Source: Williamsia muralis NBRC 105860 (GTDB lineage Bacteria; Actinomycetota; Actinomycetes; Mycobacteriales; Mycobacteriaceae). Taken from it: a stretch of DNA of 64,000 bases. The notes below the pieces were generated by a model that made no database searches, had not been told where the DNA came from, and saw nothing but the letters and a program-made list of their open reading frames with translations. Of the stretch, positions 49,392-60,270 are shown piece by piece (the stretch's first letter is position 1; each line of letters begins with the position of its first letter). Location: the NCBI RefSeq assembly GCF_001598915.1, contig NZ_BDAP01000006.1:292858-356857 (forward strand). The letters are read 5' to 3'. The position numbers and the translations under genes are program-made.

Positions 49392-50312
49392 ATGGCAAGT
49401 ATTCGTGATCTGCGCTCACGCATCCGGTCAGTCCAGTCGACAAAGAAGATCACCAAAGCCCAGGAACTCATCGCGACTTCGCGCATCGTCAAGGCGCAGT
49501 CGCGGGTTGCGGCGGCCAAGCCGTACTCGCAGGAGATGACCGCGGTGCTCTCGGAGCTTGCTTCCGGAGCCGGCACGCTTGACCATCCGTTGCTCGTCGC
49601 CCGGGAGAACCCGAAGCGCGCAGCGGTGTTGGTGGTGACCAGTGACCGCGGTATGTGCGGTGCGTACAACTCCAACGTCTTGCGTGAAACCCGGCAACTG
49701 CTGGAGTTGCTCGAGGACGAGGGCAAAGAGACCGTTCTGTTCATCACCGGACAGAAGGGCCTCGGCTACTTCTCCTTCCGCGGGGTCAACGTCGCCGGCT
49801 CGTGGACGGGGTTCTCGCAGCAGCCTGAGTATCACAACGCTGCGGAAGCCACCGACCACTTGGTGGACCTGTTCGCCGCCGGCTCGGGCACGGAGATCGA
49901 CGGGCTCGACGGCGGCAAGATCGAAGGCGTCGACGAACTGCACCTGGTGTTCACCAAGTTCGTGAGCATGCTCAACCAGTCGCCCGAGGTTCGCAGGATC
50001 GCACCGCTTGTGGTGTCGGAGAGCGACGACGACGAGTCGTCCACGCCGGCGCGCAACTACACGTTCGAACCCGGTGCGGAGACGTTGCTCTCGGCGCTGC
50101 TGCCGAAGTATGTGGCAACGCGCGTGTACGCGGCCCTGCTCGATTCGTCGGCATCGGAGTCGGCCGCCCGTCGTACCGCGATGAAGGCCGCCACCGACAA
50201 CGCCGAAGAGTTGGTGACCAACCTGTCGCGCGAGGCAAACCAGCTGCGGCAGGCACAGATCACCCAGGAAATCAGCGAGATTGTCGGCGGCGCAAACGCG
50301 CTCGCGAACTAG
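49392..50312 (+). CDS. atpG: ATP synthase F1 subunit gamma
   Basis: A 306-aa central-stalk subunit. The N- and C-terminal helices form the shaft ([37 protein letters not shown]). An extra Gly/Asp-rich loop at about 162-181 ([17 protein letters not shown]) sits where mycobacteria carry their gamma-specific loop, a feature absent from E. coli and human gamma. Confidence 0.97.
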   Translation: MASIRDLRSRIRSVQSTKKITKAQELIATSRIVKAQSRVAAAKPYSQEMTAVLSELASGAGTLDHPLLVARENPKRAAVLVVTSDRGMCGAYNSNVLRETRQLLELLEDEGKETVLFITGQKGLGYFSFRGVNVAGSWTGFSQQPEYHNAAEATDHLVDLFAAGSGTEIDGLDGGKIEGVDELHLVFTKFVSMLNQSPEVRRIAPLVVSESDDDESSTPARNYTFEPGAETLLSALLPKYVATRVYAALLDSSASESAARRTAMKAATDNAEELVTNLSREANQLRQAQITQEISEIVGGANALAN

Positions 50313-51827
<1,515 letters not shown>

Positions 51828-51836
51828 CCGAAATCC

Positions 51837-52223
51837 ATGGCTGACACCGCATTTCACATCGAGGTCGTCTCGGCGGACACGCGGCTGTACTCGGGTGAGG
51901 CGACCTTCGTGATCGCTCAGACCACCGAAGGTGAGCTGGGTGTCCTCGCCAATCACGAGCCGTTGCTGGGACAATTGGTCGAAGGCGGTTTCGTGTTGAT
52001 CGAGGAAGAGGGCGGTCAACGCAAAGTCGCGGCCGTGCAGGGTGGTTTCCTGTCGGTCACCGGTGAGACCGTCACCGTCCTCGCCGAGTCTGCCGAGTGG
52101 GCAGACGAGGTCGACGCCGACGCAGAACGTTCCGTTCTGGAGTCGGAAGAAGAGGGCAGCGAGCGTTACATCCGTGCGCAGTCTCGGCTGCGTGCGGTCG
52201 AAGAGCTGGGCCACGTGAAGTAG
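51837..52223 (+). CDS. atpC: ATP synthase F1 subunit epsilon
   Basis: A 128-aa subunit with the N-terminal beta sandwich (VVSADTRLYSGEATFVIAQT, ANHEPLLGQL) and a short C-terminal helical hairpin. The start is 9 nt after atpD. It ends the operon, with an intrinsic terminator following. Confidence 0.96.
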   Translation: MADTAFHIEVVSADTRLYSGEATFVIAQTTEGELGVLANHEPLLGQLVEGGFVLIEEEGGQRKVAAVQGGFLSVTGETVTVLAESAEWADEVDADAERSVLESEEEGSERYIRAQSRLRAVEELGHVK

Positions 52224-52281
52224 ATCGTCGATCGGATGGCATCCTGGTGACCAGGGGACCATCTGGACGGCTAGCCGTTTC

Positions 52282-52330
52282 CCCGGTCCCCGCGAACTTC
52301 GAGGAGTTTGCGGGGACCGGGTGTTTTTCT
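52282..52330 (+). terminator. Strong intrinsic terminator of the atp operon
   Basis: A 12-bp GC-rich stem (52282-52293 / 52310-52321) extends through one G-T wobble and AACT/AGTT to about 17 pairs with loop TCGAGG. TGTTTTTCT follows at 52322-52330. It lies between atpC and the DUF2550 gene. Confidence 0.9.
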
Positions 52331-52356
52331 AGCGGGGGCAGAAGGAGGTGTCGGTT

Positions 52357-52797
52357 GTGCACTGGAATCTGATTGCCCTTGCGGTGTTGGTACTGGTCAC
52401 CTTGGCGATGTTCTACGTTTTTTATCGCATCAATCAGCTGCGCGGCGCGGGTACTTCTGCACTGTTGCGCGAACTACCCGCTGATGACGGTCGAGCGTGG
52501 CGGCATGGCGTGGTGCGTTATGACGACAACGCGATGGAGTACTTCCGGCTCCGCAGCATGCGTCCCGGCCCCAACCGCCTGGTTCTCCGTCAGGTTGTCG
52601 TGTCCAAAGGGCGCCGCGGGCCCACGCCGTCCGAGGCCGATGTGATGGACGACGACATGGTGATCCTCGAACTGGCCGACCGGGACGGTGCGTTCGAGCT
52701 TGCGCTCGACGGCGGCGCCGTCACAGCCTTTCAATCCTGGCTCGAATCCCGCCCGTCTCAGCGGGCCGAACGCACGGGCCGCGAGCGCCGCCGCTGA
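52357..52797 (+). CDS. DUF2550 membrane protein
   Basis: A 146-aa protein with one N-terminal TM helix (about 4-26) and a basic cytoplasmic domain of beta strands (FRLRSMRPGPNRLVLRQVVV). It holds the Rv1312 position next to atpC. AGGAGG at 52343-52348 decides the start: GTG 52357 is 8 nt away, whereas the GTG at 52348 overlaps the ribosome site itself. Its function is unknown. Confidence 0.87.
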   Translation: MHWNLIALAVLVLVTLAMFYVFYRINQLRGAGTSALLRELPADDGRAWRHGVVRYDDNAMEYFRLRSMRPGPNRLVLRQVVVSKGRRGPTPSEADVMDDDMVILELADRDGAFELALDGGAVTAFQSWLESRPSQRAERTGRERRR

Positions 52798-52805
52798 TCT
52801 GCGAC

Positions 52806-53411
52806 CTACTGGTCGTTTCCCGTTCCAGATTTGGCGCGGGTTCGCTGCTCGCCCGGCTGCCAGAGCACGTCTCCGCCCGGGTTGGCGACTCTCGACAAGA
52901 TGAAGAGCAAGTCGGACAACCTGTTCAGGTACTTGGCCGGCAACGCGCTCGTGCCGTCGGGATGAGCGTCGATGGCAGCCCATGCAGACCTCTCCGCCCG
53001 TCGTGTGACGGTTCGGGCCACATGTAGTAGCGCGCTCAGCGGACTGCCGCCCGGCAGGATGAACGAATTGAGCGGTTCCAGCTTGTCGGTGTAGTGGTCG
53101 CACCACACCTCGAGATCATCGATGTAGCTCTGTAGTAGCCGCAGTGGGGGATACTTCGGATCCGGAACGACCGGTGTCGACAGGTCGGCGCCCGCATCGA
53201 ACAGATCGTTCTGCACGCGCGTGAGGATCTCCGCGATCTCCGGGTCAGGGTTGCCGAGAGCCAGAGCTGCGCCGATTGCGGCATTTGCCTCGTCACAGTC
53301 GGCGTAGGCGATCACCCTCGGGTCGTTCTTCGACACACGGGAGAAGTCGCTCAGTCCGGTTTCGCCGCTGTCTCCGGTTCGGGTGTAGATGCGTGTCAGG
53401 TGTACAGCCAT
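52806..53411 (-). CDS. Cob(I)alamin adenosyltransferase, PduO type
   Basis: A 201-aa trimeric ATP:corrinoid adenosyltransferase that makes coenzyme B12. The ATP-binding N-terminus is TRTGDSGETGLSDFSRVSK; other family motifs are ADCDEANAAIGAAL, FILPGGSPLSALLHVARTV and NRLSDLLFILSR with a RRAER helix. The ortholog (Rv1314c) is in the same place. No B12-dependent enzyme is in the window. The 251 nt to murA hold no convincing gene. Confidence 0.95.
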   Translation of the reverse strand: MAVHLTRIYTRTGDSGETGLSDFSRVSKNDPRVIAYADCDEANAAIGAALALGNPDPEIAEILTRVQNDLFDAGADLSTPVVPDPKYPPLRLLQSYIDDLEVWCDHYTDKLEPLNSFILPGGSPLSALLHVARTVTRRAERSAWAAIDAHPDGTSALPAKYLNRLSDLLFILSRVANPGGDVLWQPGEQRTRAKSGTGNDQ

Positions 53412-53662
53412 GGATGAAATCTACCCGTCGGCGCGGGCGACGACGGCATGGGCAACGGACACGGTGACCTTTGCCCCGATGTATCTGCTGGCGCGGAGGG
53501 AACGATCGTTCGGTGGTCTGAGTGGGGAAAAGAGCGACCGCGCAACGAATTTCGCGATTTCGGTCTCGACGGAGACACTTCCGGGTGTCTATTTCGGGGA
53601 GGGCTTGGACAAGTGGCGGGCCGTCGGGGTCGCGCTGCGACCGGTCGCTTAGGCTACGTGTC

Positions 53663-54928
53663 GTGGATGATCGTTTTCTGGTGACGGGGGGCGCGCGGCT
53701 GACCGGTGAGGTCGAGGTCGTGGGCGCCAAGAACAGCGTGCTGAAGCTGATGGCAGCTGCCCTGTTGGCGGAAGGCACCACAACCATCACCAACTGCCCG
53801 CAGATCCTCGATGTCCCTTTGATGGCCGAGGTCCTGCGTGGACTCGGAGCGTCGGTGAGCCATTCGGGCGACACCGTGGTCATCGACACCCCGGCCGAGC
53901 CCAAGTTCCACGCGGACTTCGACGCGGTGAAGCAGTTCCGGGCCTCGGTGTGTGTTCTCGGGCCCCTGATCGCAAGATGCCGTCGAGCTGTGGTCGCGTT
54001 GCCGGGCGGCGACGCGATCGGTTCCCGGCCGCTCGACATGCACCAGAACGGGCTACGCCTTCTCGGTGCGCGCAGCGTCATCGAGCACGGTTGTGTGGTC
54101 GCCGAGGCCGACACGTTGATCGGCGCGCCGATCGCACTCGAGTTCCCCTCTGTCGGAGCCACGGAGAACATCCTCATGGCAGCGGTGCTGGCCGAGGGCG
54201 TGACGACGATCGACAACGCCGCGCGTGAACCCGAGATCGTCGATCTGTGCGTCATGCTGCAGCAGATGGGTGCCAAGATCTCCGGGGCGGGCACGTCAAC
54301 CCTGACCGTAGAGGGGGTGGACCGTCTCCAACCGGTCACCCACCGGGTCATCGGAGACCGCATCGTGGCCGCCACGTGGGCGATCGCGGCCGTGATGACC
54401 CGCGGCGACATCGCGGTCAGGGGTGTCGACCCTCAACATCTCCAGCTCGTTCTCACGAAGCTGTCCGGGGCAGGCGCGACGGTCACCCAATACGAGAATG
54501 GCTTCAGGGTCGCCCAGTCCGGCCGGCCCGTTGCCGTGAACTACTCGACTCTGCCGTTCCCCGGATTTCCGACCGACCTGCAGCCGATGGCCATCGCCCT
54601 CGCGTCGATCAGCGACGGGATGTCGGTGATCACCGAGAACGTCTTCGAGGCTCGCTTTCGTTTCGTCGAGGAAATGGTCCGGCTGGGGGCAGATGCCCGC
54701 ACCGATGGCCATCACGCCGTGATCCGCGGTATCGAACGACTGTCGAGCGCGCCGGTCTGGAGTTCGGACATCCGTGCCGGAGCCGGCCTGGTCCTGGCCG
54801 GCCTGGTGGCCGATGGGGTCACGGAGGTTCACGATGTCTCCCACATCGACCGCGGCTATCCGGACTTCGTCGAGATCATGCGGAGCCTCGGCGCACAGAT
54901 CGAACGGGTCGAGCCGCTTCCGCAGTAG
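53663..54928 (+). CDS. murA: UDP-N-acetylglucosamine 1-carboxyvinyltransferase
   Basis: A 421-aa enol-pyruvyl transferase for the first committed step of peptidoglycan synthesis. [15 protein letters not shown] at the N-terminus matches the family. The catalytic loop reads [15 protein letters not shown]: Asp117 replaces the Cys that fosfomycin alkylates, as in M. tuberculosis, so intrinsic fosfomycin resistance is expected. GTG 53663 gives the standard length. Confidence 0.97.
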   Translation: MDDRFLVTGGARLTGEVEVVGAKNSVLKLMAAALLAEGTTTITNCPQILDVPLMAEVLRGLGASVSHSGDTVVIDTPAEPKFHADFDAVKQFRASVCVLGPLIARCRRAVVALPGGDAIGSRPLDMHQNGLRLLGARSVIEHGCVVAEADTLIGAPIALEFPSVGATENILMAAVLAEGVTTIDNAAREPEIVDLCVMLQQMGAKISGAGTSTLTVEGVDRLQPVTHRVIGDRIVAATWAIAAVMTRGDIAVRGVDPQHLQLVLTKLSGAGATVTQYENGFRVAQSGRPVAVNYSTLPFPGFPTDLQPMAIALASISDGMSVITENVFEARFRFVEEMVRLGADARTDGHHAVIRGIERLSSAPVWSSDIRAGAGLVLAGLVADGVTEVHDVSHIDRGYPDFVEIMRSLGAQIERVEPLPQ

Positions 54929-55033
54929 TGACAGAAGCGGTGGACCTGTCCTGATGGCCAGGTGGCCGTGCTGACGTGATGGACATGAACCCCCACTGCG
55001 CGGGTCAGGTGACCTTGTTTCCGGTGTGAGCTG

Positions 55034-55056
55034 GGCAACATCCTTGTGAGGCAACA
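55034..55056 (+). promoter_or_regulatory. Direct repeat upstream of mno (possible regulator site)
   Basis: GGCAACA occurs at 55034-55040 and again at 55050-55056, a 16-bp period. It lies 30-53 nt before the mno start and is followed by GTTTCCG, which also occurs just upstream of the pair. Direct repeats of heptamers suit NarL-type regulators such as the one encoded at 61634. This is a guess from spacing; it could also be a chance repeat within the leader. Confidence 0.3.
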
Positions 55057-55086
55057 GTTTCCGCCCAGCACAAGGAGATACACGCC

Positions 55087-56358
55087 ATGGCCATCGAGCT
55101 CAACCAGATCTGGGAATTCCCGATCAAGGAGTTTCACCCGTTCCCCAAGGCGAAACTGGGGGTCGGCGCTCACGACATGATCGGTGTCGAGGCCAAGGAA
55201 CTGGGTATGTCGCGAGTCCTGCTGATGACAACCGGTCTCCGCGGCTCGGGCATCATCGAAGAACTCACCGGCAAGATCGAGTACCAGGGCGTGGACGTGG
55301 TGCTGTTCGATCAGGTGGAGTCCAATCCCAAGGACTACAACTGCATGGATGCCGCCGCCCTCTATCAGTCGGAGAAATGCGACGGGATCATCTCCGTGGG
55401 TGGCGGTTCGAGCCACGACGCCGCAAAGGGTGCCCGGATGGTCATCGCCCACGACGGGCGCAACATCAACGAGTTCGAGGGATTCTCCAAGGCGACCAAC
55501 AAGGAGAACCCCAAACACATCGCGGTGTCCACCACGGCGGGTACCGGCTCGGAGACCTCGTGGGCTTACGTCATCACCGACACCTCCGACATGGCGAATC
55601 CACACAAATGGGTGGCCTTCGACGACACCTGCCTCGTCGACCTCGCGATGGATGATCCGCTGCTGTACTACACATGCCCCCAGCACTTCACCGCATTCTG
55701 CGGGTTCGATGTCTTGGCCCACGCCAGCGAGCCCTACGTGTCGCGGCTCGACTTCGCCCCGTCGCTGGGCAATGCCAAGTACTCGATCGAGCTCATTCGC
55801 GACCATCTACGGACGGCGGTCTACGATCCGAAGAATCTGGAAGCGCGGACCGGCATGATGCATGCGCAGTACATCGCGGCACAGGCCTTCAACTCCGGCG
55901 GACTGGGCCTGGTGCATTCGCTGTCGCACGCGGTCAGCGCCTTCTACGACAGTCATCACGGCTTGAACAACGCCATCGCATTGCCTCGGGTGTGGGAATA
56001 CAACCTGCCCTCCCGTTTCGAGCGCTATGCCGAGATCGCCAAGTTGATGGGCGTCGACACGTCCAAGATGACCACGGTTCAGGCAGCGGATGCCGCGGTG
56101 GAGGAGGCCATCCGATTGTCGAAGGATCTGGGCATCCCTGACAACTTCGGTCAGCTGCGGATCGACAGCTACGACAAGAACCGGATGAACACGGGCAAGT
56201 ACGAAGGTCGTGGCGACAAGATGGACACCTCGGACAAGCAGGTCCAGGCGATCGCCGAACACATGATGGGGGACTGGTGCACGCCGGGCAACCCGCGCGA
56301 GTCGACTGTCGAATCCCTGATCCCGATGGTGTCGCACGCTTTCAGCGGTTCGTACTGA
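55087..56358 (+). CDS. mno: NDMA-dependent methanol/alcohol dehydrogenase (nicotinoprotein)
   Basis: A 423-aa group III (iron-type) alcohol dehydrogenase of the actinobacterial Mno/Mdo family, which keeps NAD(P) tightly bound and passes electrons to an external acceptor, now thought to be mycofactocin. The nucleotide site is SVGGGSSHDAAKG. Metal ligands lie in CGFDVLAHASEPY (Asp, His), VHSLSHAV (His) and SHHGLNN (His). The N-terminus MAIELNQIWEFPIKEFHPF is family-typical. A strong AAGGAG precedes ATG 55087. It is the first gene of a cluster whose order matches the M. smegmatis mno region. Confidence 0.93.
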   Translation: MAIELNQIWEFPIKEFHPFPKAKLGVGAHDMIGVEAKELGMSRVLLMTTGLRGSGIIEELTGKIEYQGVDVVLFDQVESNPKDYNCMDAAALYQSEKCDGIISVGGGSSHDAAKGARMVIAHDGRNINEFEGFSKATNKENPKHIAVSTTAGTGSETSWAYVITDTSDMANPHKWVAFDDTCLVDLAMDDPLLYYTCPQHFTAFCGFDVLAHASEPYVSRLDFAPSLGNAKYSIELIRDHLRTAVYDPKNLEARTGMMHAQYIAAQAFNSGGLGLVHSLSHAVSAFYDSHHGLNNAIALPRVWEYNLPSRFERYAEIAKLMGVDTSKMTTVQAADAAVEEAIRLSKDLGIPDNFGQLRIDSYDKNRMNTGKYEGRGDKMDTSDKQVQAIAEHMMGDWCTPGNPRESTVESLIPMVSHAFSGSY

Positions 56359-56385
56359 CACCGGATTCGAGCAAGAGAGGACACC

Positions 56386-57441
56386 ATGACGGAGTTGGCG
56401 TACGAATCCCGGATCGACTCGGACGCAGCATCATTCGACAGCCCGGAAGCTCTGGCGGAGGCGTTGCGTGGCAACGGTTATGTCATCGACCACGACCTCT
56501 CGGTGGTGGTTCATCTGGCGACCGTGCTCGGCAGGCCGCTGTTGCTGGAAGGTCCGGCCGGCGTCGGCAAGACCGAACTCGCCAAGTCGCTGGCCGCAGC
56601 GTCGGGACGCCGACTGGTCCGCCTGCAGTGTTACGAGGGTCTCGACGATTCCCGGGCGCTGTACGAATGGGACTACGCACGCCAACTCCTTCATGTACAG
56701 ATGCTCCGGGACCGCATCACGACCGAGTTGGCAGGGTATGCGGACCTGGCTGCGGCGTCGGCGGCGCTTGCCCGCGAAGATGTCGGGGTGTTCACCGAGG
56801 ATTTCTTGGTGGCCCGGCCCTTGCTGGAGGCGATCCTGTCGCCTGAGCCCGTTGTGTTGCTGATCGACGAGGTCGACCGCACGGACGAGGCCATGGAGGC
56901 GGTGATGCTGGAGGTCCTGGCCGAACAGCAGGTGACCGTGCCCGAACTGGGGAGCTTCACCGCCCGCTCGCAGCCGTGGATCGTTCTGACCTCGAACGAT
57001 ACCCGCGAGCTGTCGGCGGCACTCAAGCGTCGGTGCGTTCACTTCTCGGTCGACTACCCGGATGCCGCACGGGAGCGGGAGATCGTGGCGTCGCGTGCGC
57101 CCGAGGTCGAGGAGTCTGCGGTCGCGGACGTCGTGGCGCTCGCCGGGCGGCTCCGGGCGATGCCGCTACGTAAGAGTCCATCGATCGCTGAGGTGGTGGA
57201 TGCGGCGCGGGCGGCGTCGGTGCTCGGCGGGGTGTCGGGTGAGAACACCCGGGCGCTGCTGTCCTTGCTCGTCAAGTTCGGCGCAGACGTCGACACCGTT
57301 CAGGCGCAGTTGTCGGGTGACGATGCCCGAGACGGCGTCACTACTGCTGGGACTCCCGTCGCCGCGGGCAGCGGAACGAGAGGGTCGGTCACGGCTGCGG
57401 CCTTCGGAGCCGGCCGGGCACGGTCCTCGGGCCGACGATGA
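56386..57441 (+). CDS. MoxR-type AAA+ ATPase
   Basis: A 351-aa AAA+ ATPase. Walker A GPAGVGKTELAKSLA near residue 56, Walker B VVLLIDEVDRTD near 165, sensor 1 VLTSND near 203, and a lid domain to about 310. A Gly/Ala-rich tail follows. MoxR ATPases work with VWA proteins as metal-insertion or remodelling chaperones. The gene overlaps the VWA gene by 4 nt and follows mno by 27 nt, so it probably helps mature or activate Mno (inference). Confidence 0.9.
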   Translation: MTELAYESRIDSDAASFDSPEALAEALRGNGYVIDHDLSVVVHLATVLGRPLLLEGPAGVGKTELAKSLAAASGRRLVRLQCYEGLDDSRALYEWDYARQLLHVQMLRDRITTELAGYADLAAASAALAREDVGVFTEDFLVARPLLEAILSPEPVVLLIDEVDRTDEAMEAVMLEVLAEQQVTVPELGSFTARSQPWIVLTSNDTRELSAALKRRCVHFSVDYPDAAREREIVASRAPEVEESAVADVVALAGRLRAMPLRKSPSIAEVVDAARAASVLGGVSGENTRALLSLLVKFGADVDTVQAQLSGDDARDGVTTAGTPVAAGSGTRGSVTAAAFGAGRARSSGRR

Positions 57442-58949
57442 CCGCGGGTCGCGATCCCGTACTAGACGTGCTTGCCGGCGTGCTCGGACGGATGTTGCGG
57501 CGCCGAGGGGTGCGGGTGTCGCCGGCCGAGACGATCGAGGCCCGCCGTGTCCTGGCCCTCTACGGATCAGAGCTGTCGGTGTTGCGCCCTGCGCTGCAGG
57601 CGGTCACCGTCAAGTACGACTACGAGCGACCGGCCTTCGACGCGGTGTTCAACGCATTGTTCGTGACCGGGCCCGCATCGGTCGATGACCCTGGAGCCCT
57701 GCCGACCGTGCGGGGGACCCCCGGCGGATTGCCAGATGAGTTCGAATGGGATGACGAACTGCAGGGCGCCGCCCGGATGGTCGGGGCCGACGAGCACACC
57801 GAAGAGGTCGGCGACCTTTTCGACTCGGATCCCGAACGAAGTGAACGCCATGGTGAGTCGGCGCACCGCGAGGAGAACGATTTCACGGTCTCGGCGGGCG
57901 CGGAAGCTCTTGCGGTAGACCCGGATTCCGGCTCCACGCAGGGTGGTATCACGTACACGATCGAGGTGGACAACGCCGGCTCGGCCACAGCCGGTGACCT
58001 CTCGTCGGCGCCGATGCGAGTGCGGTCGGGCATCCTCTCGCTCGTGGACGCGCAATCCGTGTTGGACCGGCTCGATGACTACGACGCACGGCGCGTCTAC
58101 GGGACCGCCGGCGCCGACGACCTCGATCCGGCTCAGCTCGAACACCTGATGGCCGCGATCGAGTCTTTCGTCGAGGCGCTCACCCGGGACGCACCGGCCG
58201 CCGAAGACGAACCTCGTCCCGGGGACGCAACGACGCCGACGATCAGCCGAGCAGACATCGATCAGGCGTGCCACCGGATCGTCCGACGCATGCGAGGTGC
58301 CCCACGTACTCGCGCACGGACTCAGGGCCGTGGCCGGCTGGCGATCCGGCACACCCTCCGGGCGGCGCTGCGTACCGATGGAGACCCTGTTGACCTCTAT
58401 CGGCGCACGCTGGTGGCGGGCCGAGTGCGGCTGGTCATCGTCGTGGACGTGTCCTTGTCGGTGCGCCCGGTCACCGGCTTCATCCTCCGGCTGGCACAGT
58501 CCCTGCATCACATCGCCGACCGGTGCACGGTCCTGGCCTTCGTCGACAAGCCGATCGATGTCACGACTCCACTGCTCGTCGGCACCGGAGATGATGCGCT
58601 GGCGCGGATCTTGTCCGCTCCTGGCCTCGATCTTGCGGCCACGAGCGACTACGGCAGCGTCCTGGACGGATTGCTGACAACACACGGTGGTGTGCTCGAC
58701 GCTCGTACGAGTGTTTTGTTTGTCGGCGATGCCCGCGGTAACGGGTTCGCTGCGCGGGCCGACCTACTCGGCGAAGTGCGCCGCCGCACGCACCGACTCG
58801 CCTGGGTCACTCCTGAGCCACGCCGATACTGGAGCCAGACCGGTTGCGGGATGGGCGAGTACGCCGAGTATTGCGACGCCGTGGTCGTGGCGCGCGATGC
58901 AGAAGAACTTCTCGAACGTGCCGACGAGATCGGTACGGCATTGTCGTGA
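57438..58949 (+). CDS. CoxE-like von Willebrand factor A protein
   Basis: A 503-aa protein. The N-terminal half is acidic and variable (about 85-290). The VWA domain has the MIDAS motif DVSLS at about 336-340 in VIVVDVSLSVRP, then SDYGSVLDGLL and VLFVGDARGNG. No TM helix or signal peptide, so cytoplasmic. It is the partner of the MoxR ATPase (ATGA overlap). Such pairs accompany CO dehydrogenase, nitric oxide reductase and RuBisCO, where they insert metals or reactivate enzymes. Confidence 0.9.
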   Translation: MTAGRDPVLDVLAGVLGRMLRRRGVRVSPAETIEARRVLALYGSELSVLRPALQAVTVKYDYERPAFDAVFNALFVTGPASVDDPGALPTVRGTPGGLPDEFEWDDELQGAARMVGADEHTEEVGDLFDSDPERSERHGESAHREENDFTVSAGAEALAVDPDSGSTQGGITYTIEVDNAGSATAGDLSSAPMRVRSGILSLVDAQSVLDRLDDYDARRVYGTAGADDLDPAQLEHLMAAIESFVEALTRDAPAAEDEPRPGDATTPTISRADIDQACHRIVRRMRGAPRTRARTQGRGRLAIRHTLRAALRTDGDPVDLYRRTLVAGRVRLVIVVDVSLSVRPVTGFILRLAQSLHHIADRCTVLAFVDKPIDVTTPLLVGTGDDALARILSAPGLDLAATSDYGSVLDGLLTTHGGVLDARTSVLFVGDARGNGFAARADLLGEVRRRTHRLAWVTPEPRRYWSQTGCGMGEYAEYCDAVVVARDAEELLERADEIGTALS

Positions 58950-59103
58950 CGGAGAGCGGGACCAGGAAAGCGACCATGAGGTCATGACACGACACCAGTT
59001 GACAGAAATCGTGTTGAGCGGGCCACGTGGTCACTAGGGTCGAGCGTGGGTGCGGCGCGCGCGACCGAGTCACCGGCTGCCACCCACGGACAGGAATCGG
59101 ATC

Positions 59104-60270
59104 ATGATGCGCAGCATGCCGTCCCCACGGATCGTGAAGTTCCATGCTCCCGAGATGATCATCGGCGACGGTGCGCTGGCCGAGGCCGCACTTGCTGCTT
59201 CCCGACTGGGGATGCGCCGGCCGCTGGTGGTCTCCGATCAGAAGATCCGTGCCACGCCGTGGTTCGACGAGTTGTCGGGCAGAATCGTGTCGGTCGGATT
59301 GCATTCGGATTGTTTCACCGGTATCTCGCCCAATCCTCGTGCCCAGGAGGTCGCAGCGGCGTTCGAGAAGTACAAACGACACGGGGGCGACGGGATCATC
59401 GCGCTCGGAGGCGGGTCGGTGATCGACGCGGCCAAGGGCGTCGCGATCTTGGCGTCGAACGGCGGCCACATCCTCGAATACGAAGGCATCGACCGGGCAA
59501 CGCGTCCGTTGCCTCCGGTGGTGGCCATTCCGACCACCGCCGGCAGTGGCTCGGATGTGTCCCAGTTCTGCATCGTCAACGACCCAGCGCGGCACACCAA
59601 GATCACGATCATCGGCCGGGGTTTGGTTCCCGACGTCACCGTCGTGGACCCACGGGTGCTGGCCACGGTTCCACCCGAGGTCACTGCCCAGTGCGGAATG
59701 GATGTGCTGACCCATTGCATCGAGGCCTACGTTTCCATCGCCCATAGTCGGATGACGGATACATTTGCGCTGCAGGCTCTTTCGACCACCTGGCGTCATC
59801 TCGAACGACTGGTCGACAACCCTGCCGATCCGGAGGCGTCGGTGGCCATGGCCCACGCTTCACTCGAAGCGGGCATGGCGTTCACCAATGCGATCCTCGG
59901 GGCGGCGCACGCCATGAGCCACCCTGTCGGCGGGCATTGCGATGCTGCACACGGCGCCATCAACTCGGTGTTGCTGCCGCACGTCATCCGTTACAACGCC
60001 CACGTGTGTGCCGACGGTTTCGTCGATCTCGCGGAGGCAGTGGGGCTGTCCACTCACGGAACACCGATGAGTGTGGCCGATCGGCTCGCCGATCAGGTCT
60101 CGAAGTTCGCCCTTCGGATCGGGATGCCGGCCAGTCTGTCGCCACTCGGGGTGAACAGCGCGGACATCGAGATGCTCTCCGCGCACGCGCTGGCCGACTC
60201 GTGCATGACCACCAATCCGCGCCAGCCGGACGCGGCCACCGTCGCCGATCTGTACCGGGAGGCGCTGTGA
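59104..60270 (+). CDS. Iron-type alcohol dehydrogenase (diol/alcohol, second paralogue)
   Basis: A 388-aa group III alcohol dehydrogenase. Nucleotide site IALGGGSVIDAAKG; metal ligands in CGMDVLTHCIEAYVS (Asp, His), GAAHAMSHPVGG (His) and CDAAHGAIN (His). I use ATG 59104 with AGGAA 7 nt upstream; a further ATG follows directly. The counterpart in the M. smegmatis cluster is annotated as 1,3-propanediol dehydrogenase. It is only distantly similar to Mno, so it is not a recent duplicate. It overlaps the kinase gene by 4 nt. Confidence 0.9.
   Translation: MMRSMPSPRIVKFHAPEMIIGDGALAEAALAASRLGMRRPLVVSDQKIRATPWFDELSGRIVSVGLHSDCFTGISPNPRAQEVAAAFEKYKRHGGDGIIALGGGSVIDAAKGVAILASNGGHILEYEGIDRATRPLPPVVAIPTTAGSGSDVSQFCIVNDPARHTKITIIGRGLVPDVTVVDPRVLATVPPEVTAQCGMDVLTHCIEAYVSIAHSRMTDTFALQALSTTWRHLERLVDNPADPEASVAMAHASLEAGMAFTNAILGAAHAMSHPVGGHCDAAHGAINSVLLPHVIRYNAHVCADGFVDLAEAVGLSTHGTPMSVADRLADQVSKFALRIGMPASLSPLGVNSADIEMLSAHALADSCMTTNPRQPDAATVADLYREAL

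Noticed and set aside
53389..53652. 87-aa open frame between the adenosyltransferase and murA
   Set aside because: No ribosome site or family resemblance; more likely promoter DNA for the two flanking genes.
55030..55056. Sigma-54-type promoter in front of mno
   Set aside because: The GGCA/TTGC spacing is not right and actinobacteria lack sigma-54.
59104..60270. Second dehydrogenase as a tandem duplicate of mno
   Set aside because: Outside the shared group III motifs the two proteins differ greatly in sequence and length, so recent duplication is unlikely.
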